The notes under the pieces were generated by a model, which saw only the letters and a list, made by a program, of their open reading frames with translations, ran no database searches and was not told the DNA's origin. From Capitulum mitella (lineage: Eukaryota; Arthropoda; Thecostraca; Pollicipedomorpha; Pollicipedidae): a stretch of 64,000 bases of DNA. Shown here in pieces: positions 1 to 11,692 of the stretch. A program made the position numbers and the translations under genes. The DNA is taken from positions 17,592,144 through 17,656,143 of the forward strand of contig CP099849.1 in NCBI GenBank assembly GCA_030062745.1, in the 5' to 3' direction. Within the stretch, counting starts at the first letter, position 1. Each line of letters begins with the position of its first letter.

Positions 1-345
1 ACGGGCCGGGCGGTGCCTCTGATCTTCCCCACTGGTGTCAGAGCGGTACCTCTGAGCTCCGCGGCCCCGGCGACGCTCTGCCGTCGGCTCTCGGTGCTGT
101 TCAGGACGGATCACTGTCAATGTCGCGGGAACACCCACAGGCCTCCAGCGGTCCCGGGCCACGCCGCTGCGCGTCGGCGGGAGGATGCGCTGACGTCACG
201 CACCGACCCGTGACGTCAGGGGCTCTCGTCAGCTGCGACCGGAGAGGAGGCCGTTCGGGGCGGGGCAGGGTCCGGGAGCACAGATTTTACAGCGCTCCAC
301 GCGAGCACGGACATCCGGGGCATCCACCACGCCCACGTAGCAGGG
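1..345. other. G+C-rich, CpG-dense block at window edge
   Basis: CpG-dense sequence, cut by the window start. The phrase GGTGCCTCTGA and a near copy, GGTACCTCTGAGC, recur about 40 bases apart, which may be the edge of a minisatellite. Frames in this block are short and look like composition artefacts. No conserved protein motif is visible. Confidence 0.5.
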
Positions 346-1781
346 ATGAAATCAGTCGATTGTTGTCTGACCACTTCGGAATTCGTGTGTTTCTACTTCT
401 TGTAGAGTTTTGTTATAGGCTGCAATAATGATTTAGATGTATTAAAAACTGCCATCAAAAGAACATTTCAGTCTGGTAGTCTGACGAACCTCTGATTTAC
501 GGTCTGAAAATGATCATTGAGAAAAAAAACTCAGCACACATCGTGCTTCTAACAGATATTTGTGCATGGTTACGTAACTTTTTGATGAACTTACTTTTGA
601 TACCACTAGTTGCCAAAATTCCAGTTAAACCAGACTAAGGAGGCACATACCGAATCTTCGTGTTCATAATTTACGAACCTAGCTGTATGCCTTGTACTCC
701 CTTTTGTCCACTATATTCATAAAGCTTCCAAATATATCCTTGCGACTCAAAGCATATAATCATACGTTTTCATGAACGTAGAGCTGGGCTGAATTAGGCA
801 AGTCAAGCATTTTGCTATTTAGTGAAAGGGAAAGTGAGTACCTACCAAATGACAATCATGCAGTTACCGCAGGTTTTTGGGCTGTTGATTGAGGGCATGC
901 ACCAGGGCAAAGCTGTTGCTTAAGTTATCGGGCTTTCCGGGCGGCACGCTAAATCACGCCAGCGGCACGAGCTGCGATAAGATTGGATCTGTTGGCGATT
1001 GCAGCTTGAACTGTTCAGCGCAAGTGGGCAACGACCAGAAGTCTACTTTCTTGTCGGCAGTTCCGTCATCTCATGACATCAACTGGCGTGAACGAAGCGG
1101 GCTCGCCTTTGAAACTGCCGCTGTTCCCCATGGCGAGACCCGCTCGTCACGGCCATGCTATGTCTAAGTTTTGCCAAACGCCACTGTGGTAGCTTAATGC
1201 TTGGGTAATGTGATCTGGGACATCGGTGAGACTCGATTCTAGCAATGGCGCGACACCATCGCTGTACAGGGGTCCGATTGCTGGAAGACGCACGGGACCG
1301 AACACATCCTCCGCGGAGCTTTCCCTGGGACCAGACAATCTAGGGCCTGCAAATCCCTCAACGAATCTCATCAAGCGTGATGACGCAACACAATAGTGGA
1401 GGCAGGTGCATCCCTGGTACATCCTTTAGTGCAGGCTTCTTCGTTCATTTGATAGAAAGTGTTCTTCGTGATGGCATGCTGGTGATAAAACAACGCAATT
1501 ACACATTGCTCCTGTAGCAACGTTCATGATGAGTCAGCAGTCAAAGCAAGGAAGCCTCGCTGGAAATGCCCCATGTTACGCAATCCTCCTTCTAATGGGC
1601 CGTTTTAAGCACCTTACTCCATTAGGTTCCCTATTGCCAATTCCGAGAATAGGCACAGAATCAGAACAAACCACACGTGCATACTGATTCTGAAGATTAT
1701 GTGTTTGAGAGATTGGATAAAAGTGATGTTTCATTGTCGCGCAGGTGGAAAAATATTTCAGTTAATATCGGTCTGCGTTAG
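346..1781. other. Unannotated spacer, nothing recognised
   Basis: AT-rich at first, with a more balanced stretch around 890-1420. Short open frames on both strands show no family resemblance. I see no repeat structure, RNA gene or terminal inverted repeats. Confidence 0.5.
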
Positions 1782-2336
1782 TACATTTTAGGTCACAGCT
1801 CGGTGACCTGACCTGATATCAAGCTGAAACTTGATTTACAAGTAGAGGGCACTCTTCTACGTCACATGTATTCCGGGTTTGGCATTTCAAGAAATGACGC
1901 CAAAATTACTACTATAAAACCAAATTTTGACTTTGGGCCTTGGCCTGATGTTGTATAGTGACCTCAGATGAAAAAAATTGTGTTTGCACGTTGCCCAACT
2001 ATTTAACTATACACCCATGTAAAGTATTAAGTTCTATCTTAAAAACGTAATTTTTAGCAGTCATTTTCCTTTTACCCTAAACAGGGCCAAAAATGGCCTG
2101 AGGTGCCTCCCAAAAACGTTGCCTGGCTCCGCCCCTAAGCAAAATAGAATTTCGAAATTTTGTCACAGTACGCAGAAAAAAGCTAGGAGAAATGACTAAG
2201 TTTTGTGAAGCTGCTTCAAAAACCCTGAAATTGGCGGGCAGAAAACCCGAGGGGGGGGGGCGGATTTAGCCCCGTGCCGGGAATAGGACTGAGGACTGCC
2301 GGGAATAGGAATAGGACTGAATAAGACTGAGTGCCA
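1782..2336 (-). mobile_element. Partial, decayed copy of the 54.8-kb piggyBac-like MITE
   Basis: Read on the minus strand, this segment matches the left half of the element at 54808-56021 in the same order. The shared order is: the CCTATTCCCGGCA end, a long G/C run with a degenerate CGGATT core, CTCGGGTTTT, the TTTCGAAATTCTATTTTGC stretch, GGGGCGGAGCCAGGCAACG, then the block around AAGCTGATATCA (read on the + strand as TGATATCAAGCTG near 1815). Similarity stops near 1782 at a TGACCTAAAATG-like phrase. The right half and the right terminus are absent. The end near 2277-2310 carries two tandem copies of TGCCGGGAATAGG and no TTAA, so the terminus is rearranged. It has no coding capacity. Confidence 0.75.
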
Positions 2337-3530
2337 TGAAATCCTAAAACGTTTGTTATGCGGTACGGACCGCCGTCCCAACATTATTTTTCCATGGAAT
2401 GCTCTCGAGAAAGAAACCATATGTCAATGACCTATCAAAGCATCAACTTCAGATTCTTATGCAATATGTCAAAGGTTCCAATACTCAGCTATGCACAACT
2501 TCAGAGTGATCTCGACTGTTGTTTGGTGGCAAGTTGCGAGAAATCTCAGGGGGGCTGCACCAACCCTTCCTGTACTGAAGATGATTCATGAGCGTATTAC
2601 GATGATTGGTCTCAAATAAACGTTAGGCACTGATTTGTGGCACCTACTTGTCGTATGTATACAGGAATCGCTGTTATGAGATAAACGGCCGGTTTTTTTT
2701 TCTGGTTTGCTTCCAGCCGTGTCCGAAGAGGCGTTCGACTTCTTTCTGTATTCTTCTTTACAAAACATTTCGTCCTGGACTAGGTTCAGCACGAGGCATT
2801 GCGTAAGGAGCAATACAAAAAGAAGAAAAAGGCTTTCTAGATAGGGTTGGAAGCAATAACAAAAACAGCAGCTTTTCCATCACTTGCAGTTCTTGCGTGC
2901 TAAAGACTGTGACTTATTTTTTGCAGATTTAGTTGTTCCACATAACAATTTTGCATGTCCGTGGGCGCCATGTGACCACGTAGTCAGTTCGCCCTAAGCC
3001 CCAGCAATGAGCCTGTCAGTCGTTTTACATATACGAGTAGTCACAGTTAAGCGGGAGGAGAAAGCCCTAGCGAATATGTGTGTTTGCGCATGGAGGGACT
3101 GGCCGAAACCTGGATTTCATCATTCGCCAAAACCTGGATCAAGGCACAAGAAATTAGCAAGAACTGGCACCTTTTCTTACCTGTCGCGTACACCAGCACT
3201 TTTTCGTCGTCTGTCAGCAAACCTCTAAATGCAGGCTATGGTCAAGCTCATCAATCGAATCAACGCCGTAAGATCTCATATCACAGGATTACGATGCAGT
3301 CGCCACCAGTGAGGCATCATTTCTCCACGTTCCCATGTTAAGGGTGAATCACAGACTTTCCTTGACACGGAAATGAATTGCTCGCTCGCAACGCTGCGAA
3401 AATGATGAAATTGGCGGAAGCTGAATCGCGGTGAGCATCTTTTTCCTCCAAGGATAGCGAACGATCTAATTGCCGCTTTCCCACCGGTATCGATCCGAGT
3501 ATCTAAACTGAATCTCATTTTCGGCCGCAG
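2337..3530. other. Unannotated AT-rich spacer
   Basis: No long frame, no tandem repeat and no terminal inverted repeats. Short frames have no recognisable domain. Confidence 0.5.
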
Positions 3531-5230
3531 ATTAATCTGATCGCGTGCGTCCAGAAGGAAGGAAGCTGCACAAAGATAACTTGCGCGGAATCAAAGCGCA
3601 GAGCGCCGCTCGGCTGGGGCCGTCCCGTACAATGACGGCTGCGCGTGGCCTCCTCAGAGAACGTGCTCGCCGCAACGCCCGCCATTACGACCTGTCCACT
3701 CTGAAGACCGCCGTTCAGACCGTACCCTGTGCATTGATGCCCGGGAATTACCATAATGAAAGCCGTTTCACCGCGTGGTACGGCGGCTAATTGCAGCGCC
3801 ACGGGATGGGAGAGGCTCTTCCGCGGCGCCGACCAGTGTCACAACGGCGTGATGGCCGTGCCGCTCACACGTCTCACACCTCGTTCCGTGCTGCGGCCGG
3901 ACGCCCGGCCTCGCTCCCGACTCTCGCGTGTCTCTGGGCAGCCTCGGGCGCTCACTCTCGCTGCTGGCGCCCCTGACCGGCCCACGGACTCGCCGCCACT
4001 CCCATTACTACTGATGGGCTGCCGACGGAAGCTCGCCGGTGCTGCGGAGGGTCTCGACTGGGCCCAGGGCGTCTCAGCGCCTCCTATCCGTCCAGAGACG
4101 ATGGTAAAGCTCCTCCGCTCCTGCGGCGATGAAACGTTTTGTTACTTAGCCACAACCTCCGTCGTTGCGGTTACCCTGACGCGCCGTCGCTTTTGTTTCG
4201 ACAGCTATCACAACTAGTTCTAAAGAGGCCAAGCATTTACGAGATGATCGCATCCCATTTCTACCGCCTTCGGTTATTTACCAGTCCCTGTCCAACAGAA
4301 CTCGCTCGTCCCTCTCTCTTCCCTTCCTCACCCACTCTCGGGCTATCCGGCCTGAGGCGGGCCCGGCGTGATGGTCGCCCACGGCCGCTCCATGGCCGCG
4401 TCCGGCCTTTGTGAGCCGGCCGAGGGCAGGCCCCAGCAGCGGGACGCGCCGCGCCGGCCGGCCCTGCCCTGCCCGCCGGCTGCGATTGGCTCATCGTTCG
4501 TGTTGCGGCGGCGGGACGTTTCGACGGCCGATCCGGCCGGAGATAGCTGGCCGTGAGGCGGTGGCGGGTCCGGCCCGGTCCGGCCGCGGCCAGGCGCCAG
4601 CCTCCGCTGCGCTGATCCGGGCCGCGTCACGCCGCCGCCGCCGCCGCCGCCGCGTAAAACCGCGGGCAACGGAGCGCGCGCGAGCCGAGCGTCGCGCGAA
4701 TCGTTTTCGGCGCCGCCGGTGTCGCAAACGACGGGCGTTCCCCGGCCGGGCGGCGGTCGTCGGCAGCCGGGCTGGCCATGCAAGCGGCGCGGCGGCGGGC
4801 CAACAACGGCGCCGGTGGCCGCGCGATCTGGAGCGTTTCCAGCGCCCCGAGACGGGCCCTGTATCATCGGTCGGCGGCAGACTTTTACTACGTAGTGTTG
4901 CTATATCTGGGCCAGGCCGGTGATTGGCATATCGGGCGCTGCAGCATCTCCGTATCTCGGCATCTGGCCCCGACGTGCCGTGCTTTGCCGGCCGAATGGC
5001 GCTCACTCGGGAGACCGGCCGCTGCAGCGCGAGAGAGCGAGAAGAGGCATCAGCCGCTATTGTGACGCGATCGTATCTCGCCCGAGCTCGCCGGCGGTAC
5101 GCCGAGCAGAAGAGCCGCCCTGACGGGATGAGAATTCAGCAGCGTCAGGGCTCCATCAGATGAAACAGCGGGCCCGGCTCGTCTTTCGGCCTGCCTGATC
5201 CCATTTAACAGAGCTTGGACGAGGGAGTTA
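3531..5230. other. CpG-rich block with a CCG microsatellite
   Basis: A long CpG-dense block rich in CCGGCC. A pure (CCG)n tract sits near 4630-4653, so overlapping frames read as poly-Arg, poly-Gly or poly-Ala. Frames are open on both strands at once, as expected from G+C bias, and none shows a domain. A TATA-like CTATTTATAG lies just outside at about 5265. It could be a CpG-rich regulatory block, but no transcript is evident. Confidence 0.45.
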
Positions 5231-5619
5231 ACTTTCATATGGTTACACCGCGGCACGACCAGCGCTATTTATAGTCTAGTCATTTTGTAATCTGTCGCGG
5301 CCGCCGAAGATGTCACGACCGCGCGACAAATGCCCGATGTACCGTCGACAAGTACACAGCAGAAGGTTGCGGCATTAAGTTGTGATGTAAGCGGACCCTC
5401 CTCCGTTATGATTAAACGGAACAGACATAACTGTCGTCTGCTGGATGTCGGCAGAAGATACTGGAGGGTGTTTCTCTCGGGCCAGACCGGCTGCTGACGC
5501 AGCACTCACCGGGCTCCTGCTGGCTTTAGTAGTCCCAACGGACGTCTTCCTGGCTAAGTGATACCATGACGATCTCCTGGCTGGGCGGTCCTGAGGGGGC
5601 TCCCCATGGTGCAGTACTC
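5231..5619. other. Spacer between CpG block and minisatellite
   Basis: Mixed-composition sequence. I recognise no gene or repeat apart from the TATA-like string near 5265. Confidence 0.4.
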
Positions 5620-6080
5620 GCATGGAGTTTCCTCGTGATAAAGTGATTGCGTGGAGGTCTCAAGTGATTTAGTGATTCCCAAGAGGCCCCTTATAGCTCA
5701 ATGATCCCGCGCAGGTCCTTCCTGGAATAGTGATCCCCGCGGAGGTCCTCCTGATTTAGCCGTTCCACGGAGGTTCCTCTTAGTTCAATGCCTCCCCTGG
5801 CTTCAATGATTCTGCGAAGGTCCTTTCTTGTTCAGCGACTATGCTGACTTAAGTGATCCTGGGAGGTCCCTGCTGGTTCAGCAGCTCCGTCGAACCACGT
5901 GGTCCTGGGAGGTTCCTCCTTGTGCAATGACTCCGGCGGGGCCAGTGATCCTGGAAGGTTCCCCCTGGTCCAGTAGCTCCATCGGGCCCAGTGATCCTGG
6001 AAGGTTCCTCCTGGTTCAGTGGCTCCGCCGGGTTCAGTAAAGCTGGGATGTTCCCCTTGGTTCAGTGATTCCGCTGGCTC
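5620..6080. repeat. Degenerate minisatellite, unit about 28 bp
   Basis: Phrases like TCAGTGATCCTGG and AGGTTCCTCCTGG recur many times with substitutions and length changes. Toward the right some units pair up as GTGATCCTGGAAGGTTCC plus a CAGTAGCTCC-type half. The array is old and imperfect, and it runs almost into the cleaner 36-bp array on its right. Open frames through it are by-products of the repetition. Confidence 0.7.
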
Positions 6081-6184
6081 CGATGCCCCTCCAGTCCGGG
6101 CTCGCAAAATTGGCGACATGTGGACGGTCGTCGGCAGCTGGGCTGTGCTCTCCATACAAGACAACAGAGTTTCCCGCTCGGGGG

Positions 6185-6508
6185 CACTAATGTCCACTGC
6201 AGATCAGAACGTAACCTTGGCATTAATGCCAGCTGCAGACCAGGACGTAATCTGGGCACCAATGCCAGGAGTAGACCAGGACGTAATCTGGGCACTTACG
6301 TCCACTGCAGACCAAGACGTAATCTGGGCACCAATGCCAGGAGTAGACCAGGACGTAATCTGGGCACCAATGCCAGGAGTAGACCAGGACGTAACCTGGG
6401 CACTTATGTCCACTGCAGACCAGGACGTAACCTGGACATTTATGTCCACTACAGACCAGGACGTAACCTGGACACTTATGTCCACTGCAGACCAGGACGT
6501 AATCTGGA
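6185..6508. repeat. 36-bp minisatellite, nine copies
   Basis: Exactly nine units of 36 bp, each containing GACCAGGACGTAA or a one-base variant. Two unit types differ in the middle: one carries TGTCCACTGCAGACC and the other TGCCAGGAGTAGACC. Their order is non-random, which suggests block duplication. Because 36 is divisible by three, three frames stay open across the array. The resulting 12-residue peptide repeat (core ADQDVTW on the plus strand) therefore needs independent support before it could be called a gene. Confidence 0.9.
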
Positions 6509-6895
6509 CAGACTCGTCACGAATCTCTCAGGAACAGGCATGCTACTTGGCATTTTGCGAAGCACGCGGGTGGCGTAAAATGATGGACTAGGAAATAACT
6601 CCCCAAGCATACAAAAAAAAACAACTGTGGGAAACTATTTGGCTGATAAAACTGCAAGAAGAAATTGTTTTGTTGTCTACTCTTTCGCAATAGAGCTATG
6701 TCCATCAGCAGAATGCTGGCTCTTTCATCTTCAATATTTAGCAGCTACTTATCAGGTACTCAAGCAAATGCCATTCCTTCACTGTTTACCATGATGAATG
6801 ATTGATTACCCCATTCATTTTAATTACTTTTGCAGCAAACTGATAAGTTGAGTGGGACAGTAACACTTGATTTATTGTCTGCTCGCTGATTTCGC
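6509..6895. other. AT-rich spacer
   Basis: AT-rich sequence with short A runs. Nothing recognised. Confidence 0.4.
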
Positions 6896-8870
6896 AGTCG
6901 GCTCTCTCGGCCGAGCTCGAGAACCCGTTTAGTTTGAATGGTCATAAACGCCTCCGTCTTCCGATCAATCACCTGGAGCGTCGGCGCGACACGGTCGAGA
7001 GCCGGCCAGCCAGGCCCTCCCAGTCGCCGCCCGTCCTTGGCGCGGTCTTGTCGCGGCATCCCTGATTAGGTGAGACGTCCGTCGGGGGCGCGGGTCGGCG
7101 CCGGACGCCGCCCGTGAAGCTCGCCGAGCGCCGCGCCGGCCGCTGCCGTGACTGGATAAGGAACCCTTTTAGCCGGCAACTCTGACCTTGCTCATTTTTC
7201 TGCCCTATTTCTAAATAGCGCCGACGAATTATCAGGCGTATCGGGTGAGCTTGCAAGGTTACGGCATCTAAGTGCCAGCTTAATTACACAGGAATCGATT
7301 TTCGGGCACTCCCTACGCCGCGGAGTGACGTTTTGGCGATTCAGCGCGGCGCTGGCGGGCCGGACGCCGGCGGACACCTTGCATTATCTGCGGCTGACCG
7401 AGCTGCCGGCCGCCCTCGCCGGCGGCCCGTCGCCGCCTGGGACGGTCACTATCTGTGTCAGCCGGCCGGCCGGACGTCCCCAAACAATTAGCTCCCCCGC
7501 CGTCCTCGCCGCCGCGTTTCCAGTGCAAATCACCGTGCACAGGCCAGGCGGCCCGGCGCCGTGACTGGGCACAATCGTTGGCGGATGGCTCGCGGTGGCC
7601 GCCGCGCCGCCGGAGCTTGCCGCCGGCCGACGCGGCTGCGGCAGAAATCGGACGCGCCGTGCCGGCGCCGGCTAATTTCTCCGCGGCGCGGGCGACAGGC
7701 GCCGCGCGCCGCCGCCGGGAGCGCGACGCATGCGCCGTCATGCGTCGCCCGCGGCGCGCACGCCATCCCTGCAGAAAACGCGGCGCGCACGACCCCGCTT
7801 CACTTTCCGAATCGGCGGCGGGCGCGGCCCGAAGGCCGCGCCGGGCGGCGCCGGATCACGGCGTTTAGCGGTGTCGTGCGCGCTCGGCTGTGTCGCGCGC
7901 CTGCCAAGGCGTGGCCGCCGCCGATCCCGGCCAAGGAGCAGAACGGCGTGGCTTCACGCCCCCCCTCCCCGCCTTACGAAACTCCCGACCGACAGGCCCG
8001 GTCCAACACCTCCGACAGGGGTCGTCGGCGGCCCGCGTCGGCCGGCCTCCTGGCAGTCTGGCAGTCGGCGTCGGCCCTAGGATATGTGAAAAATTACAGG
8101 ATGAGCGCGGCGGCGGGCGTCACGATCCGAGAAGAAACATGGCCTCACGCCCTGGCCGAGCTCGCGCTCTCTCTCCAAGCCGGGCGCAGCCGCGGCCGGC
8201 CCCCCGCTGATAAACAGGTTTATTGGATGATTCCGATGGGCCCGATAAGCGTGCTGCATCCGCACTGCTCCGGACAGCAAAATGGAGGCTGGAGGAGGTC
8301 ATTAGACGGCGCCGATTCGGGCACTCGGCCGACGGCTGACCTATTTACGCCAGATAAATAAATGCCCTCCCGAAACGTGCCGTCCAGCGGCCGGAAAAGG
8401 CGGCGCCGCCTGTTGCGAATTCATTATCGGCGCGGCCTCCGTCCGGCGCGTCCAGAACGGACGCAAGTCACTTAATTGCGCCGTCCAATGCCGGCCGAAA
8501 CGGCGCATCGGCGGCGGCGGCGGCGGCAGCGGCGGAAAATTGTCGGCGCACAGCCTTCGACGGCGGCCGACGGCCGGCGGTGGGTATGTGGCGCGAGGCC
8601 GGCCGCGCCGCCGCGCTGATTGCAGGCCTGATGAGGTTGATGACTTGCACGACAAAAACGACGGCTGACGCGTCTGGTGTGAGCCGGCCCGGCCGGGCGC
8701 GCCGGACGACCCCCGGCGGGTCTTCTTCACTGCCGCTGGCTGGGGAGGGGGAGGGGTGAAAAGCAGCTGCTGAACGCGACCGATGCCAGCCTGCTGGCGC
8801 TGTGGGGATGGAGAAGATGGACCGCCGGAGGACCGCAAAATTCACATTCCCGCCGCTTCTGTAACTTACG
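6896..8870. promoter_or_regulatory. Long CpG-rich block with embedded AT-rich site clusters
   Basis: Nearly 2 kb of CpG-dense sequence broken by short AT-rich islets. At 7196-7310 there is CTATTTCTAAATAG, then GAATTATC and CTTAATTACA. At 8208-8249 there is TGATAAACA, GTTTATTGG and GATAAG. Near 8350 there is GATAAATAAATG and at about 8470 CTTAATTGCG. These match forkhead, GATA and homeodomain core motifs. That the block is an enhancer is inferred from site clustering alone. Open frames here are G+C artefacts on both strands. Confidence 0.35.
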
Positions 8871-9860
8871 CACATTCAGAATGGCGCACACCAGTTTCTT
8901 TGTGACGAATGCCACTTGGCCACGTGTTGAGCATGAAGGACGGGGGTTGTCTTAGCCTAGATGTTTTTACGTGACGCTTGATACGACGACAGTTATTGTG
9001 TTGGCCTATGTTTTCACATCTTGCAGAGCAGTATGAAGTCCACCCTGCAATGCTCTAATTCACCTAGCTGACTTCACAGCTTTGAACACCATGTGATGTA
9101 AGTACAAGCATGTGGACAAGCACTAGTTTGGACATGTAGATGTTCTAAACCTTGCAAGTACGTGACTTGGACTAAGGCATCAAATTGACGGGTGCAAGCT
9201 GTGTGCTGTCATTTTTCCGACGATCCGGGCGTTTCCTCGGCATTCATACCTCCAGAAGTTAATGGTTCAGTTTATGACGTCTTGTTTACACTTCACACAG
9301 CAGTGAGCAAATGGGTGAGCACTTCCCAAAGCCTTCATTCGAATACGCCAGGACTACGCAACATTTTCCTCTCCTGAAGCCACAATAGTCGTTACTGGCT
9401 CGTTCTTCAAGCATCGCTTGTCAGAAATTTCCCATCAGGAGGCGAACGGAGTCATCAATGTGTGCTGGCGAGCGTCCCGGCGTATGACGCGCTCGTTATG
9501 GTTTTTGCTGTCAGTTTTAACGACTGTTATCCAATGCTGGAGAGGTCTTCGTATACTAAACGACTGTAAATCTTGTGATGTTTACATCCTCCGCTTGTAT
9601 GTACACCGCCTTCACGCATCAAAGCCATTGTCATGATAGCGCTTTCAGTCGCTGTAAAATAGCGTTGACTTGGAATGTAAGCAAGGTTATTAAAAGAGCA
9701 GTGAACTAGAGCATTTTTGGTAGTCTAAGTCCTGTCAGCTGTTCTTAAAGGTACCTGAACCGCAATCAAAATGGAATGTCTGGAAGAGCAAACAGGAAAC
9801 CTCAGCTATCAGGGCAGGCCGTGCCTGAATCTTTCATAAGCCACTTTTTTGACTGCACGC
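8871..9860. other. AT-rich spacer
   Basis: No gene, tandem repeat or terminal inverted repeat recognised. Confidence 0.45.
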
Positions 9861-10500
9861 CACCAATCGCGGATTAGATCTGCTGTCCGAACGTGGAACG
9901 AACAGCCGGGCCGTCGCCCAACAAACAACGGCCGTCAGAGTGGCCGGGCTAGATTAGCGCCAGCAGCAGTGTGCACGATCGCGCGGAGCCCGGGGCCGGC
10001 GGGCCAATTTGCCCTGCACGAGCCGCGCCAGGGCGTACCGCGACTCACTTCCTGGAGCGACCTTCCCCTGTCCCGGAGGGGCACCGCCCGGCGGCAGAGA
10101 CCTCGGCCAAACCGGCGCGGCCGGCCGCGGCGGCGGACGCGGCGCACCGACAAGCCGTTATTAGAGGGCAGCTCACGCAGCCGCCATTAGCACGCAGCGG
10201 CACGTCCCGGCAGGCGAGCCACCGGCGGCCCTGGCACTCCGAGGGCCGGACCGCGGAGAACGGCTTCGCCCCTGGCACTCCGAGGGCTCAGTCGCGGGGA
10301 ATGGCGCGCATATGGCACTCCGAGGGCCGGACCACGGAGAGTGGCACTTCCAGGGCTGAGCCACGGAGAGCGGCTGTGCTCCTGGCACCCCTAGGGCCGG
10401 GCCACGGAGGCAGGCCGCGCTCAGGTGAGCTGACAGCTCTCCGGAGCACGATCAGGCCCTCAGCCGGGGTGTGAGGAGCCCGGCTAGGTCCGCGGATGGG
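9861..10500. other. CpG-rich block containing a short minisatellite
   Basis: CpG-dense sequence with ATTA cores at about 10159 (CGTTATTAGAGG) and 10189 (GCCATTAGCAC). Its right third is occupied by the tandem array at 10233-10412. No coding domain is recognised. Confidence 0.4.
10233..10412. repeat. Minisatellite, unit about 41 bp, five copies
   Basis: Five imperfect units begin GGCACTCCGAGGG or a close variant and contain CGGAGA. Spacing is about 41 bp, with one shorter unit of about 29 bp. Confidence 0.75.
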
Positions 10501-10561
10501 GGGCGCGGTTGAGCTCGTCGCGGGACCCCAGCTGAACTCTGGACAATGGGCTGGACAATAG

Positions 10562-10640
10562 GCTGAACCCGCAGCTCTGTTGTCCAGCCTGGCCGCCCCA
10601 AGGAGTCGGTCAGGCTGGACAAGAGAGCTGCGGGTTCGGC
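10562..10640. other. 79-nt near-perfect hairpin
   Basis: Bases 10562-10595 pair with 10607-10640: 34 positions with one mismatch (10579/10623) and two G-T wobbles, around an 11-nt loop. The size and shape resemble a microRNA precursor or a small fold-back. The pairing is closer to perfect than most animal pre-miRNAs, so a recent inverted duplication is equally likely. The phrase CTGGACAAT is also repeated just upstream. I recognise no known miRNA, and transcription cannot be judged from sequence. Confidence 0.7.
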
Positions 10641-10770
10641 ATGCAGTATTGCGATGACTGCCGGGGGAACATGGTCAGGTCTTGAACCTATCTCTTGGCA
10701 GAACAACCAGATTGCATAGCTTTTCATGCTGCATTTCCAACCAAGCTAACCAAAGTTGCGTGTTCAACCG

Positions 10771-10842
10771 TGACCCGTAGCTCAGTTGGCAGAGCTCTTG
10801 TCTCCCCGTACTGGCAAGACGGGTTCGAGTCGCCCCGGTGTT
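10771..10842 (+). pseudogene. tRNA-like sequence (degenerate tRNA or SINE head)
   Basis: An A-box match, TAGCTCAGTTGG, occurs at 10778-10789. A near-perfect B-box, GGTTCGAGTCG, lies at 10822-10832, exactly where it falls in a tRNA starting at 10771. The D-stem pairs (GCTC with GAGC). The rest has decayed: only three or four of seven acceptor pairs form, the T-stem is broken, and a normal 7-nt anticodon loop leaves an unpaired stem. The only good anticodon stem (CTTGT with GCAAG) needs a 12-nt loop. It is therefore not a functional tRNA. It could be a tRNA pseudogene or the promoter head of a tRNA-derived SINE, but I see no clear tail. Confidence 0.5.
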
Positions 10843-10859
10843 CATTATTTTGCCCGCGG

Positions 10860-11692
10860 GTCAACTGGCAACTGGCGAAAAGAGCTGACTACACACGGTC
10901 GTGTCGTACCCTTGGCGGCGCGTTAAACTTTCGCTACAAAATCAGGCGTTACTTGGAAGTGCTTGATCGGGTGTGGGGGTCGGAATCTGTGCAACAAGCT
11001 ATGCCCAGCACGGGTTCCAATTTCTAACATCGCCCCAGCAGGCATTCAGATCAAATTTACGAGAAAAATAATGCTAATATTCACAAAGTGAGGTATATCC
11101 AAATTCCTCGTTGGAAGCCTAAATTATTGTTGCTTTTTTACTTTACCTATTTGTTTTCATTTTTTCTTGGAGGTCTGCCAAAGGAAACGATCGTGCCGAC
11201 AACGTGGCTAGCGCGAGGGCTTCAATTTCCTAAAATTTCAAGTGATCTTTTGTCGAGCTTAAGGTTTTCGAGCCGAAAAAGACAGTCAGCATTTCTATTG
11301 GACGCAACTCTTTTTCGCATGTATGACGATGATATTACTATTTGGTGGTGATCACATCAACTCGTTATGTTCTGCATTTACCTATCAGGTTTGCAGTGCA
11401 TTACTATCAAAGCCGTTTGCTATAATTTGTGTAAAGTTTTTACTAGAAGTAGGTACTTATCGGCGGCAGATGGAATGAAACGCAAAACACCACAACATGA
11501 TTCGTTTCCTCACAGAGCGATTTCAAGGATTTAGATGATAACCATGAAGAAATTAAGTAACAGCGCAAAATGCCACTCATTTCTTCCTTATTTCATGGGT
11601 TGGAACACTAAGGAGCGATTCTAGTCAAGCAACAACCAAAGAAACAAAAATATGTCGTGTTTATTTTTCTTATGCATACCAAAATTAAAGGT
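10860..11692. other. AT-rich spacer
   Basis: Short frames only, none with a recognised domain. No repeats seen. Confidence 0.4.

Noticed and set aside
4343-5006. Overlapping frames of about 170 codons on both strands in a CpG-rich block
   Set aside because: Composition-driven (Arg/Ala/Pro/Gly) around a CCG microsatellite, with no domain.
6019-6591. 190-codon plus frame with a 12-residue repeat, resembling a repetitive structural protein
   Set aside because: The 36-bp unit keeps three frames open on two strands. There is no signal peptide or unique domain.
10771-10842. Functional tRNA gene
   Set aside because: Acceptor and T stems are broken and the anticodon loop is abnormal, so it is listed only as a tRNA-like pseudogene.
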